Assembly: GCA_023053545.1 (NCBI GenBank)
Contig: JAKZAN010000163.1
Coordinates: forward strand, 1 to 64,000
Source: Lepidurus packardi
Lineage: Eukaryota > Arthropoda > Branchiopoda > Notostraca > Triopsidae
Direction: 5' to 3'
DNA: 64,000 nt
In this document: positions 23,745 to 33,899 of the stretch, one piece after another
How the letters are laid out: every line of letters begins with the position of its first letter
Numbering within the stretch: the stretch's first letter is position 1
Notes under the pieces: model-generated
What the model saw: only the letters and a program-made list of their open reading frames with translations
Told to the model about the DNA's origin: nothing
The model's database searches: none
Position numbers and translations under genes: made by a program

Positions 23745-24068
23745 ATGTCGAGCCAGGGTGTTGACATCCCCAAGTTATCCAAGATATCTCCAGCCAAAAA
23801 CCTCACTCGCAATAAACTCACTTCCTTTCACAGCCCACCCCAAAGGTCTATCAATAAACACGCTTCCAACAAGCGACTCCACGCCGACGCATCCCATAAA
23901 AAAAGGGTGAAGCTGACGTCTCATCGAGTCTAATCAATAATTCACGCCAATCTGAAAGTCTACGAAGACCAGGCAAAGCGTAGCCTGCACACGATTAATG
24001 TCATATCAGAGAGTAAAGTATATCATGTTATTGTTTATGAGTTCACTCCCCAAGTACTCCACAACTGA
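23745..24068 (+). CDS. Small basic protein, hypothetical
   Basis: A 107-residue frame. The N-terminal 65 residues are very basic and Ser/Pro/Lys/Arg-rich (for example NKHASNKRLHADASHKKRV). The second part, LKVYEDQAKRSLHTINVI, loosely recalls the last helices of a histone-fold protein (histone H4 has Tyr-Thr-x-His-Ala-Lys-Arg...Asp-Val). The resemblance is short and may be chance. No intron is needed. Could be a nuclear DNA-binding protein, but I cannot assign it. Confidence 0.45.
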
Positions 24069-24158
24069 TTATTCGTGCCATGATGTCTTATATAGTTGTA
24101 AGAGCATGCGAGCAGGCAGTAGGCGAGGGGTTTGGTTTTTCGATATTTTAATTAGAAA

Positions 24159-25409
24159 ATGTGCATCCTAGACAACTTGTTCAGAGAAAACATTCTTTAC
24201 AAAGACGCCATGATCTACAGCACACGACACTAAATCATGACTGCCTATCATGGTTCTCTCTAGCTGTCCAGTCTCATCCCAAAAATTATCCAAAACAAAT
24301 ATTCGATTCTAACTTTGCCAAATAACCCCCTTCAACTTTTCTCCCGCGATTCCCCAACACCCCAGACCGACCAGGTAGCTCTCAGACTTAGTTGGCCTGT
24401 TACCTACATACTCCCCTAATCTACTATCACCAGCATGTTTTATAAAGCTCATACTTTATGGTTTCTAAAAAATAAGCTTTCTTCTCAGAAACCTGCTGTG
24501 TCTTCTTCCTTTTCATTTTGCTAGCGATCTAGTCTATTCGATGGCCTAGAAATACCACCAATCGAAGCTATCAAAATAGACTCTAAGTAGACAGCTGAAC
24601 ACACCACCTATCAAAGCACTGGAAAAAATACAATCCACAATGGCTCCTCTCTAAGGTTGGAGTATCAAACAGCTGGAGGCACTGATACCGACTCTCACAG
24701 TAGGATGAAGGATGCACAGGGCCAGCCTTAAATATGCGAATGTTGTTCAGGTACGAACCTGTTGAGACGAAATAAAAAGAGATCTAAAAAAGTGGGGGTA
24801 AGTGATCGAAACTGGATATGTTGGACAGGAAGCGAAGAATGCGGGCATAGGAGAAACGGAGATCTCGAAAAACATAAACTAGGGGGGTTTTTTCAAAAGA
24901 GATCAGGCTAATACCAGCTGAGAATTCCCGAAAGAGCGATTAAAAAAATAAACTTGTTGTGTCAATAAGCTGGTCAAGTCGAACGACAGGATTCGGCAGC
25001 GAAGCCAGAAAACAAAGCTAAACAGAAAAAATCAGTCAAAGATAGTCTCGATCTTTCCAAACACAAAAAGACTCTCGGTCTTTCAACAAAAGCTTCTTCT
25101 TTCTTTCAACAAATACACCCAGATAATCCTTATAGTCTCAACTGCTCTAAACATCATCCCCTTAAAAAACTCAAATAGCCCCCGCTTTCCAATGACTCAG
25201 CACTCCCAAAGCACATAGGCCATAGACGAAAAAACACTAGCCCACTGAACAATCACTTAAACTCTAGGAAATAGCAGGATTCATGGACTGACCGCAAGTT
25301 GCAAACACAAGGGTCAGTATAAAGTATAAGCTAATACTACTGCGCAAAAAAGAGGCAGCATACAGCTGGTTCTATCTAAAGGACCAAGAAATAGAAATTT
25401 AGACGATGA
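24159..25409 (+). CDS. Uncharacterised basic protein with cysteine cluster
   Basis: One frame of 416 residues, open for 1.25 kb with many TAA/TAG glutamines. It begins MCILDNLFRENILYKDAM. A loose cysteine cluster sits in the middle (CECCSGTNLLRR ... CWTGSEECGHR), possibly metal-binding although it fits no zinc-finger family I know. The C-terminal half is rich in Lys, Ser, Gln and Asn and looks disordered. No membrane segment. Support is the long frame and the lack of any better frame, so the start and the absence of introns are uncertain. Confidence 0.5.
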
Positions 25410-25523
25410 TGGTTTTGAAGTTTTGGATGAGTGAATCGCAATGCATTGACATTAATTGTGAATATATTATTAGGTGATGAGTCAGATCTGGGAGTGAATA
25501 ATATCATATTATCAGCTGATAGC

Positions 25524-26327
25524 ATGTTTGTTTTGGATATTCTAATGGTGTTCGCGCCCGTGCTCGCCTACTACTAACAGTACCAGATTGTTCGCCAAAC
25601 CAAAGATATTGGTTCTTTCTCCACCGACATATGCGCCATCCTCATTATTTCCAACATTGTTCGCATCTTCTTCTGGTTCGCAGAGGGATTCGGCACTCCT
25701 TTACTCTTCCAGTCTTTCTTTATGATCGCCGCTCAAATCGTCCTGCTAAAAGTGTGTCTCGAAGCCATTAATCAAAGGAGACCAGTCGATAAGTCTTTCT
25801 AGGAGTTTGATCTGTACCGCTTTTGGAGGTGGACTCTTTTCGAACACTATAGTAAACAAAAATACTATTGACTTATTCTTTTATTATCCTCAGTTCGCTT
25901 CATCGTTGGCCTCACTGCCACACTCGCATTGCTCACCGCTATCTTTACAGGAATTTTGGCTTCATAAGTGTACGGGCACCTGATTGGATTTTTAGCCTTA
26001 TCAATCGAAGCCGCTTTAGGCGTGCCACAACTATTGAAGAACCAGCAATCAAAAAGTGTGGAGGGGTTGAGTTACGTGCTTATTTGTAGCTGGTTCGGTG
26101 CGGATTTCTTCAAAACTGTGTACTTTATTAGTAGTAAACAGCCGTTGGCGTTCGTAATGTGTGGAGCTGTGCAGCTCTTCGTAGACGTGCTGATAATTTC
26201 TCAAATTCGAAGGTATTCAGGAAATCAAACAGCTGTTCTTGATAAGAAAAAAGATTGGAGTACAGACAGCGAATCGCACCTGACAGATTAAAATGTGAGA
26301 CTACGATCGCCAGAGGGCTCACACTGA
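25524..26327 (+). CDS. SLC66A2: SLC66A2 (PQLC1) PQ-loop protein
   Basis: A 253-residue seven-helix PQ-loop protein, human length about 271. First PQ loop AYYQQYQIVRQTKDIGSFS, then NIVRIFFWFAEGF; the middle block FDLYRFWRWTLFEHY; second loop GVPQLLKNQQSKSVEGLS and DFFKTVYF. All are close to animal PQLC1, which has been implicated in endosome/trans-Golgi membrane asymmetry with the flippase machinery. A 42-nt intron (25852-25893) joins TAT-A to TT-CGC and restores the frame. A TAA codon encodes one Gln of the first loop. The short N-terminus suggests either loss of the first few residues or an unseen upstream exon. Confidence 0.92.
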
Positions 26328-26410
26328 AAATTCTGCAAGAAAGCACCGCAAACAGTTCGTAGATTTAAAAGCAGCACTAGGATGTGTATCCGTGTATAAT
26401 AGTTGATGAT

Positions 26411-27468
26411 ATGGCAGAGACCAGTAATTATCTGTTAAAGGCATATGAAAAGATGCGCCACCTGGCTAAAGACTGCGATTTAGAAATCGAGCCTTACAAA
26501 AAGGAAAGCCCTCCGGAGCTGTTCTACAGCCACACACTTCGGTTGCTAGACCAGTTCAAGAAATGTCTGGTGAATGCGAAGGCGTAAAAAGTCCACCCTG
26601 TCATGAATGATGCAGATTGTAAGACGAGTATGATAAGCTCTAGAAAGCGATGCAAAAAAACGAACAAGATATACGCAGGCATATCGCCCTACAGCAACAA
26701 TTTAAACTATATAACGAGTCCCTGACACAACAGCTGGAAGAGTCAGAAAAGGTGCGCAAAAACACTCTTTAGTAAACAAGGAAAACAATTCTGCAGCTGA
26801 AAGCGGAAAACAACACTCTCTATAACACTAATAAGCGCCTCAAAGATCTGATGCAAAAGACGCATTATGGAAGGGTCACAGAGCTCCACGGCTATGTAAA
26901 CTCCACTCATCTCAAGCCCAATAATGTGCATAGTAATGCCGGTGTTTCTAACAAGTCAATCGATAATGATTGCACCCCACATAAATCTCATGAATATTCA
27001 CAAGATAAATCCAAAATCCACAAAAGTGTGATGCAAACTTGTGCTGCTAAAACTCCTCTGGTATCATCACGCCTGAAGGAGACTAGTCGTAAGAGACGCA
27101 AACCGATTCAAGTGCCAGCCACTTCTATGAACGACGTCTACACTTATGAGGAATCAAACGAAAAAAGGCATAGTAGTAAGCGCCAGACCTCAACAAGCCA
27201 AAAGAAAAGAGAAAACAGCAGAAGCCTGAAATCAAATAAAAGTAACTCGGGTGGAAAGTCGAAGATTCATGATCAAACACGAAATGGACTCAGTAATCTA
27301 TAAAAAAATACAACCCACGAGCCACGTCGGAAAAAACCAAAGAATAAAAAACCGCTTGATTTGAGTCGTATGAGCGAAAAGCAGCTAAGATTTATGAATG
27401 GGAGCTACTATAAAGCAGGGCAGGAGTCTGGCAAGCATTTGAAATCGACAACAAAAGACAATCGTTGA
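26411..27468 (+). CDS. Coiled-coil protein, uncharacterised
   Basis: A 341-residue model. Exon 1 (MAETSNYLLKAYEKMRHLA ...) joins through a 32-nt intron (26584-26615, GTAAAAAG...TGCAG) to a long coiled coil (LQDEYDKLQKAMQKNEQ ... ILQLKAENNTLYNTNKRLK). The second half is basic, Ser/Lys/Arg/Asn-rich and probably disordered, ending KSTTKDNR. Family not recognised; this shape is common among centriole, basal-body and cytoskeletal proteins of ciliates. Intron assignment is strong because it corrects the phase exactly. Confidence 0.65.
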
Positions 27469-27559
27469 GTATAGGATATTCGTAAAGCATTGCCTAAAGG
27501 GATAAAGTTACGGTTCCTACTCGAAATGTGATGTTGGCAAGAAGGTTTCAAAGCTTAAA

Positions 27560-27794
27560 ATGCACATGTTTCCCATTTTTACGACATTTGAGATACTGTT
27601 GGTGAGTTGTGATTGGATAATAATGGACTGATTTATAGTTCTCCGCACAATTTTAGGGAGGAAATCATAAAAGGAATTTAGCCAAAGTATAGACCAATCG
27701 CTTTTATAGAGGCTTCCTGCAGCAACCCTTTAACATCATCAATACCTCCACACCCATCCTTCCACCACCTGATGGACAATCGACGATATGTTGA
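27560..27794 (+). CDS. Possible small protein with one intron (weak)
   Basis: ATG CAC ATG ... TTG followed by a good-looking 37-nt intron (GTGAGT...TTATAG, 27602-27638) and an exon ending in TGA gives 65 residues, FYRGFLQQPFNIINTST near the end. No recognised family. It may instead be the 3' part of a longer transcript or non-coding. The rest of the 27469-28041 interval shows nothing else. Confidence 0.28.
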
Positions 27795-28041
27795 GTTTTC
27801 CATGTCTTGCTATCAGCAATGATGGATTATACATCGGGGACGGGAGGATGGGTCTGAAGGTCTTGATGATCGTTTGAGGAAGTCTGTGGGCGAGTGGTTG
27901 GTCTAGGCTTTTGGTCTTTCAACTCGAAATCTTTTCCTACATACATGTCATTTTTTCCCTCAACTCAAATGGTACAAAACATTTTGAATTAGCCCGGTAA
28001 TAACGAATCTCTTGTTGCGACAGATAGCATTATTAACATTA

Positions 28042-28912
28042 TCATTATTCTACGGCCATCAAATTTGTGGTACCCACTGGCATTTTCATGTAACTCGTTA
28101 ACTCATGGTCTGTAGTACTCAATGAATTCGAAGGTAGACTGTTGGAACATTTTGGATCTTCTGCCATACACAACACTTTTGTTTGCATAGTTTCCGTGAA
28201 CCATGCTTAGGTATTGCTATGTTTGTAGTCCAGTAAGTTTGAAGGAGGGAGGTGAGGCACAATATCAGCGTAATGAATGGCTCGGAAAGAGTTCGGAATT
28301 TGAGTGTTGAAGAAACCGGCAAACAGAGAATTGCCGACACGTGGTTGCCCGTAGGTATAAAAAGCATCTACATGTCCATAGTTTTCTTTGAGATCCAGGG
28401 CAGCCACCGCAGCAATAGCCCCTCCCAAACTGTGGCCGGTAACATAAATAGTGGCGCCTCGATATTTAGTTGCTAGCAGCTGGACCTGCGACCTCACAGC
28501 TAAGCTGACCAATGTGTAAGCAGAGTAGAAGCCTGCGTGGACCTTGCATCCTGTACAGGACTTATATGTGAGTTGCTCAGCATTAAAGTCAGCGATCCAA
28601 TTCTTGATATCAACAGAACCTCGAAAAGCTGTGACAATAGCGTTGTGCGTTGGATTGTAACCAACGAATCCCTGTATATTAGCCGTGGAATTCACGAAGA
28701 CTTTCACCTGAAAATTGAATAATGAGGAGTGAAGGAATAGATATTACATCTGTGATTTTGATTTTCTGGCAGGGCGCACAGGTCCAAGCTGCAATAGAAG
28801 TGGAAGAATCGTAAGCGGCCTCTGACAGGAGGCCTAGTTAATAGGCCATTTTCTGGTCATAGGCGGAAAAAGCAGCAGTGAAGAGTAGTAAGCAAAGGAT
28901 ATGTTTGATCAT
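28042..28912 (-). CDS. Secreted class 3 (alpha/beta hydrolase) lipase
   Basis: A 276-residue lipase with a signal peptide (MIKHILCLLLFTAAFSA). A 40-nt intron (28708-28747) lies after IKITD. The nucleophile elbow GHSLGG places the catalytic Ser near residue 148; the catalytic Asp is in HYADIVPHLPP, and family landmarks AFRGSVDIKNWIADF and YGQPRVGN are intact. These triacylglycerol lipases are abundant in ciliate genomes and are likely secreted or delivered to food vacuoles. Cysteines flanking the substrate-binding region (CTGC) suggest a disulphide. The stop is TGA at 28042. Confidence 0.92.
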
Positions 28913-29073
28913 AATGGGGAGTTGTGGAGTATTTTTTATTATGTAAGTTACGAGTATGGCTGATTCGTGTTTAAAATAATCAATGGCTATACACTTTAAA
29001 ATTAGACTCAACAAATATCCTTCGAGCTGAGCTATTAGTTTTGTCACACAAAACCACTATTAACCCTTATGCG

Positions 29074-30371
29074 TCAGAACCCATATTCTTTGAGTTTCTT
29101 TTCCTTGACATTACACGTCTTTTTAGAACGGTCTGTATTCGGCACTTAGCTGGGTGCTGATTTGTCCACATCTGACTCCCTCTTCAAACTTGAAGAACTG
29201 CTCGCCAGCCTATGTTTATTCAGGGACTTGCTGGCGAAGTATTAAGAGGGAGAATTGAGTTTTCCTGCATTCATTTTGGTCCACAGTTGGACGCTCAAAA
29301 AATTATGGATTTATCTTTTAATGATGTCTACAGTACCAGATTTTTCAAGGGAAATAGAGTGCTTGGCGTGCTGACGGACATCTTCTTCAAGTTGGGTTAT
29401 CCATGATTTAAAATCAGAGTTGATTTTATAGAACTAAAGCTCCTTGTGTATGTTTTCGAAGCCTGCGAGGAAGATGGGTTCTTTGAGCCTGAGACGTAGT
29501 TCCGAAAGGTCCGCAATTTTCTACTGTAATATTTTGATTTTAGGCTGGTAAAATCTATCGATGATGTTGGTTAGTTCTCCTCTACGATCGGCAATAATAC
29601 CTTAAAGAGTCCTGAATCCTTGATTCGTGTCATTGGAAATCATGTGATATGACTCTTCGTAATCGTGCTTCAGTTTCAAATAGTAAGAGATGCGACTCTC
29701 CATCTCAGAAAGATACTTTATGCCTTCTCGTCTTTTTTGGATGTTTTCTTGCAGAACGCGAGGCAATGCCTCACCGACATCTACTAATCTGTGCTGTGCA
29801 TGAATACTAGTTTCACAGCATTGTTCGCACAAGATATCAACATGCTCCTCACAAAAGAACACGTATGGCTTGTTGTGTACTCGACATTTGGGATGTGAGG
29901 TGTTTTTATGTTTACTGAAGGTCTGAGAGCAGAAGGCAGTTTAGGGAAGAGGCATGCTTTAGTTAGGAAGAATGGGTTTTTTGGAAGAGACATCAGACTT
30001 TCGGGAATCAGATCGTTGTTTCTTTGAATGAGAAACATGTAGAGATGAAGATGAGGAAGTGTGCTTATTTTTTATATCAGGGGAATCTACAGAAAAATTT
30101 TTAGTGACGCTACAGCTGCTCGTTAGAAGGAGGTTGTTGATATCGTAAGTGAAAGTTATTTTTTTGCACTTAGGGCACAGGATCCGATATTTGCTCTACA
30201 ACTAGCTATTGAACCTCAGGATGACTTTTACGTTTCGACTTCTACTCTCAGTAGATTGGACCCGCATGCGAAACACAGCACGTGTTAGCATATCAGGCTT
30301 ATAGGTTTCTTTGATGCTTTTAAGCAATAATCGCATATCCACTTCCGGCTTCCCACTCCACGCTGGCTCAT
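29074..30371 (-). CDS. TRIM-like protein: RING finger, B-box, coiled coil
   Basis: A 423-residue protein. The N-terminus has a complete C3HC4 RING: Cys13-x2-Cys16, Cys28-x-His30-x2-Cys33-x2-Cys36, Cys57-x2-Cys60. Reaching the last Cys pair requires a 26-nt intron (30206-30231, GTAAAAG...AATAG) between Thr47 codon bases. After a Ser-rich linker there is a B-box-type zinc finger (CRVHNKPYVFFCEEH ... CEQCCETSIHAQH), then a coiled coil (VLQENIQKRREGIKYL onwards) and a long helical C-terminus. This RING-B-box-coiled-coil order is the tripartite motif of TRIM ubiquitin ligases. No recognised C-terminal substrate domain. Confidence 0.82.
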
Positions 30372-30704
30372 CAGACAACAATATACAATCTTCAATTTAT
30401 GTAGTTCAAAACTCTGAATATAATATCTATGGATTGGTATTTGGTTGAATGCAGCCATAGCCTGGTACTGGATAGGCTATGGGCAGCACTAAAGCTACAT
30501 AGATTAAAGGTTAAAATCCTTTCATTCATTGAGGAATATACCTTTATCTATGAGCTATATTTATTGAAAGTGTTTAGATATTGAACAAACCTAAGTCCCC
30601 TCAGATATCATATAACTCGAACGTGTTGTCCCCTCCTGAGGTCTTTCAGCATCTTTCGAAGTCTATTCTAAGATTCTACTCATCAACCATTCGGGCTTCA
30701 TGCA
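30372..30704. other. Intergenic region
   Basis: Upstream of the TRIM-like gene and downstream of the leftward Gln-rich gene. A short plus-strand frame starting near 30432 (MDWYLVECSHS) stops at TGA unless spliced into sequence antisense to the next gene; I do not accept it. Nothing else seen. Confidence 0.4.
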
Positions 30705-31706
30705 TCATGGATTCACAAACCGGTCCGTATCAACCATACTGTCTTCGAGCCCCAGTTTTTCACTGATCCTGTCGGTATGCTGTCTCCCTTGCTCCTTAGA
30801 TCGAATCTATCCTCTCCTAAACCTGCCGAGGAGCGGACTAATTGTTCGAGGTTTGCTTGAAGAATTAAAGTTATGCACTTTCCGATGTTTTTGATGCTTT
30901 AAGATATCTCTAAAGTGATTTGACTAGGTGCGTTTTTTGCTTGAAGAAACCTAATCTACATTGACCTCTTACCGCTTTATCTTTTCCGAAGGGTTCGGCT
31001 CTCCAAATCTCATTTTGAGCGATAAAATACTACTTGATCTCCTTGTGCCGAACTTTCGTATTGCAGCGGTGTTTGTCTGTTTACATCTATCTCTTTGCTA
31101 TAGGAACTCACTAAACTTTTAGGCTATCTAGTTCCGTCTTTCTAGATTCGATCCTCGCATAAGACTGGTCTGCAAATGTGATACCTTTCGATTTCCCGAA
31201 ATGATTATTGCTCCCGATTTCAGTCTTTCCTACGATTCAGTCTACTGCAACCTTATGTCTTAATTGTTGCTTTAGGTTTCATCACTATGTTGTTTAGATG
31301 ACAATGCATCATCCTCCTTTTATTATTTATCGCACTCATCTGGAATAAACTACTCAGCTCCGAGATCAAGCACCGACTCTATCAGGTATCGAGATTATTG
31401 CAGAGAAACCATGGGGTTTTGGATGGAAGCTGCACATGTCGTGGAAATCTAAAGATTGGTCTACGGATGAATCCTAATCTACTAAGGTTGATTTTGAGAT
31501 TATGGTTAGGTGTGAGTCTAGATTTATGGCTGGAGCTAAGAATGATGGAGAGACTGGAGAGGTTGTTATATGGATGTCAGGGGCTGGCAACCAGGAAAGT
31601 GGAACTCCGGAGAAGGCTCTGGTTGATCTGGAATGGATTTGTAGATATTTTTCCTACTGAAATAGTTGAGTTAGTGGCTGAAACGTGGCTGGAGTTTTTT
31701 TATCAT
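30705..31706 (-). CDS. Gln/Ser-rich low-complexity protein
   Basis: One frame of 333 residues. The first third is strongly Gln/Pro/His-rich, with runs in which CAA, CAG, TAA and TAG alternate; under the standard code it would be riddled with stops. The centre contains charged helical sequence (QIAQKFSEFLQQRDRC) and the end is basic. No known domain. Lack of TGA over 1 kb and the start after an A-rich leader support it. Confidence 0.55.
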
Positions 31707-31784
31707 TTCTGCATACAACTAACAAATTAATTACAGAACTTACTCCAAAATTCACCTTAAAAACATAATGAGCTGTCAAGTATT

Positions 31785-33677
31785 TCAACGTGTCCCCTTT
31801 TTCTCTTATTTTTCCATCAGACTCAGGCTCCTTCTCATCACTATTTTATCTGTTCTCTGTTTTTCTCTCATGTCACTAAACTTTGACTCTCTTGCCAGAT
31901 AGTCTTGTAGGCTGGTCTGCCATCCAGTACCGTTTGTCTTTATTGTCGTCTATAGTAGTGCCTTTAATTTGAGACTACCTGCCTGACACTGCTCAAACTT
32001 GTCCTTAATAAACTTGATATCTCGCAAGTTGACTGTTCTGGGACTCATTTGATTTAGTTTGCTAATAAGTGATGCCTATAGATGGACGTAGATGAACTTA
32101 TTGGTGTGGGGAACCTGACTATAAACTTGGAGGATCGTCAAGAGTGTCTTAATGCCCAAAATCCCAGCCTTTAAAGCACCTTACACTTTTTTCTACAATC
32201 CTTTCAAAAAGATGTTCTTTATATTTGGATCAGTATCTCGGTCCTTTACACAGACATAAAATAGATTGTTCAGAGCTGTGGGGGACAACCTGGCGACATC
32301 CGTTAACCCATATATTTTATGAGGGAAACAGCCTTTGTGGAGCTTGAGACGATAGATCTGGAACCATACATTGATAATAATATTAGAATCGTGGGGATTG
32401 GTGACTTTGCCAAGCCTCTAGATCCATTTCCCAAGATTTTGGGAGTCGCAGCGCGCCAGAATCAGTACAATGTTGAATAAGATTTCCTTCTCAATGTTTT
32501 AGTCGGGCAATTGCCAGGATCTCTCCATCGCTCTCTCGATTAATTGTTTATGGGATGCTGCGAGCAAACTATAATTCTTAATCAGAACCTTAAAATAATC
32601 GTTTCGGTAATTCCCAGTTTCTAGTTCATTCATGATTCGATCAATAATGCTCGAAATCAGCTGGACAGGCGCCTATATTCCGTAGATTTGAGCGATACTT
32701 AATACCTCGCAATCAAAGATCAGATTACTCTTCTATGTTTACATTCTCTCCAATCTAACTATACTTTCAGTTTCTGAAGCTTCCACATTCTGAATACGGC
32801 ACGATTTGTGCTTCAGAAGCACTTTTATCAGTCCAGAGCACTCGATTTTTAGATAGAATGATAATTTTACAGCTCTTCGCACAAGACTCTCTTCATTTAA
32901 ATGATCGATGGCCAACTCTTGTATTCCAATTACCAACCTTTCTAGCCCTTCGACAGTGATATCGCGAGTATTGAAAGAAGACAGCGACTTGGCCAGATCG
33001 GTTACTTCAGACAGCGAGAGGGAGCGTAGTTTTGTTGTAGCTATCCCGAAGCAAATCATTAATTGGGATCTATTTAAGTATTATTCTATTTTGGGTATCC
33101 CCAAGAGGTCGAGCACGAACCCAATTTCTTATGACTTGAGTTAAGTGAGCATTCTGTCAAATAGTGTGACCAGATATTGATTGGGTACATCATGCTTAAG
33201 GAAGAGAATATGAAGGAGCCCCAACAAATGTTTGTCAGACTCGGCTAGCTCATTCAAAAGCATCAATTCTTTCAGATTGATGAGAAACTATCTAGCTTCC
33301 CTCTCATTATATTAGATTTGAACTAGGGAACGAAAAATCAATTTGTAGATTGAGAAGTGGCCTGTATGGGAATTGGTCGAGAGTTAGGGAGTTTTCGAAA
33401 GCATGTTGAAGGAAACTGCTTGATTGAATAGGGCAAGAAGCTCTTCGGTTTTGAATGAGTAATATTTAAAGAAACAGCGGATTTCTTAATCACGTAAACT
33501 AAAGGCAGGCTTTCGGGAAATCATCTAGAGAAGTTGATTCTTTTCAGGAGTATATTCTCGAAGGGCAAGGAGCTTGGTTATGGAAGCGCAGGCGAAGGAC
33601 ACATGAGGATGGGGCACGGTGCGACAAAATGCATAAATGATTTGCCTTGGCAGGGCTCTTTTAGAAATGTAGAACAT
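31785..33677 (-). CDS. Large helical-repeat protein, possibly FAST-kinase/RAP-like
   Basis: A 630-residue frame without introns. It is made of repeated amphipathic helices (for example SLSEVTDLAKSLSSFN, SLVRRAVKLSFYLKIE, ALNNLFYVCVKDRDT). The pattern resembles the helical repeats of FAST-kinase-domain and other organelle RNA-binding proteins. I see no clear RAP domain at the C-terminus, which instead is basic (MREKQRTDKIVMRRS). No obvious cleavable targeting peptide, although the N-terminus (MFYISKRALPRQIIY) is basic and aromatic and could target mitochondria. Function stays open. Confidence 0.62.
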
Positions 33678-33899
33678 AGGAGGGTCCTTTCGTAATATAA
33701 TTAATTATGGGTGATAGATGACAGAGCCATGTTGGATAAGCAAGACTGAAGCAAAGGTCTTGGCAAGTTGTGCTTCATGCTCTAGTTAGTGGCCTGGTCT
33801 TTCAATGAGAGATATTTTATCCAAAACAGCTATTATTATTAGAAAACATTGTTACTAAAATCCAAAACATAAGAAAACCACGTCAGTCAACACACTTAC

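Noticed and set aside
30432-30770. Plus-strand frame starting MDWYLVECSHSLVLD with a possible intron
   Set aside because: Its second part is antisense to the Gln-rich gene ending at 30705 and it has no family match.
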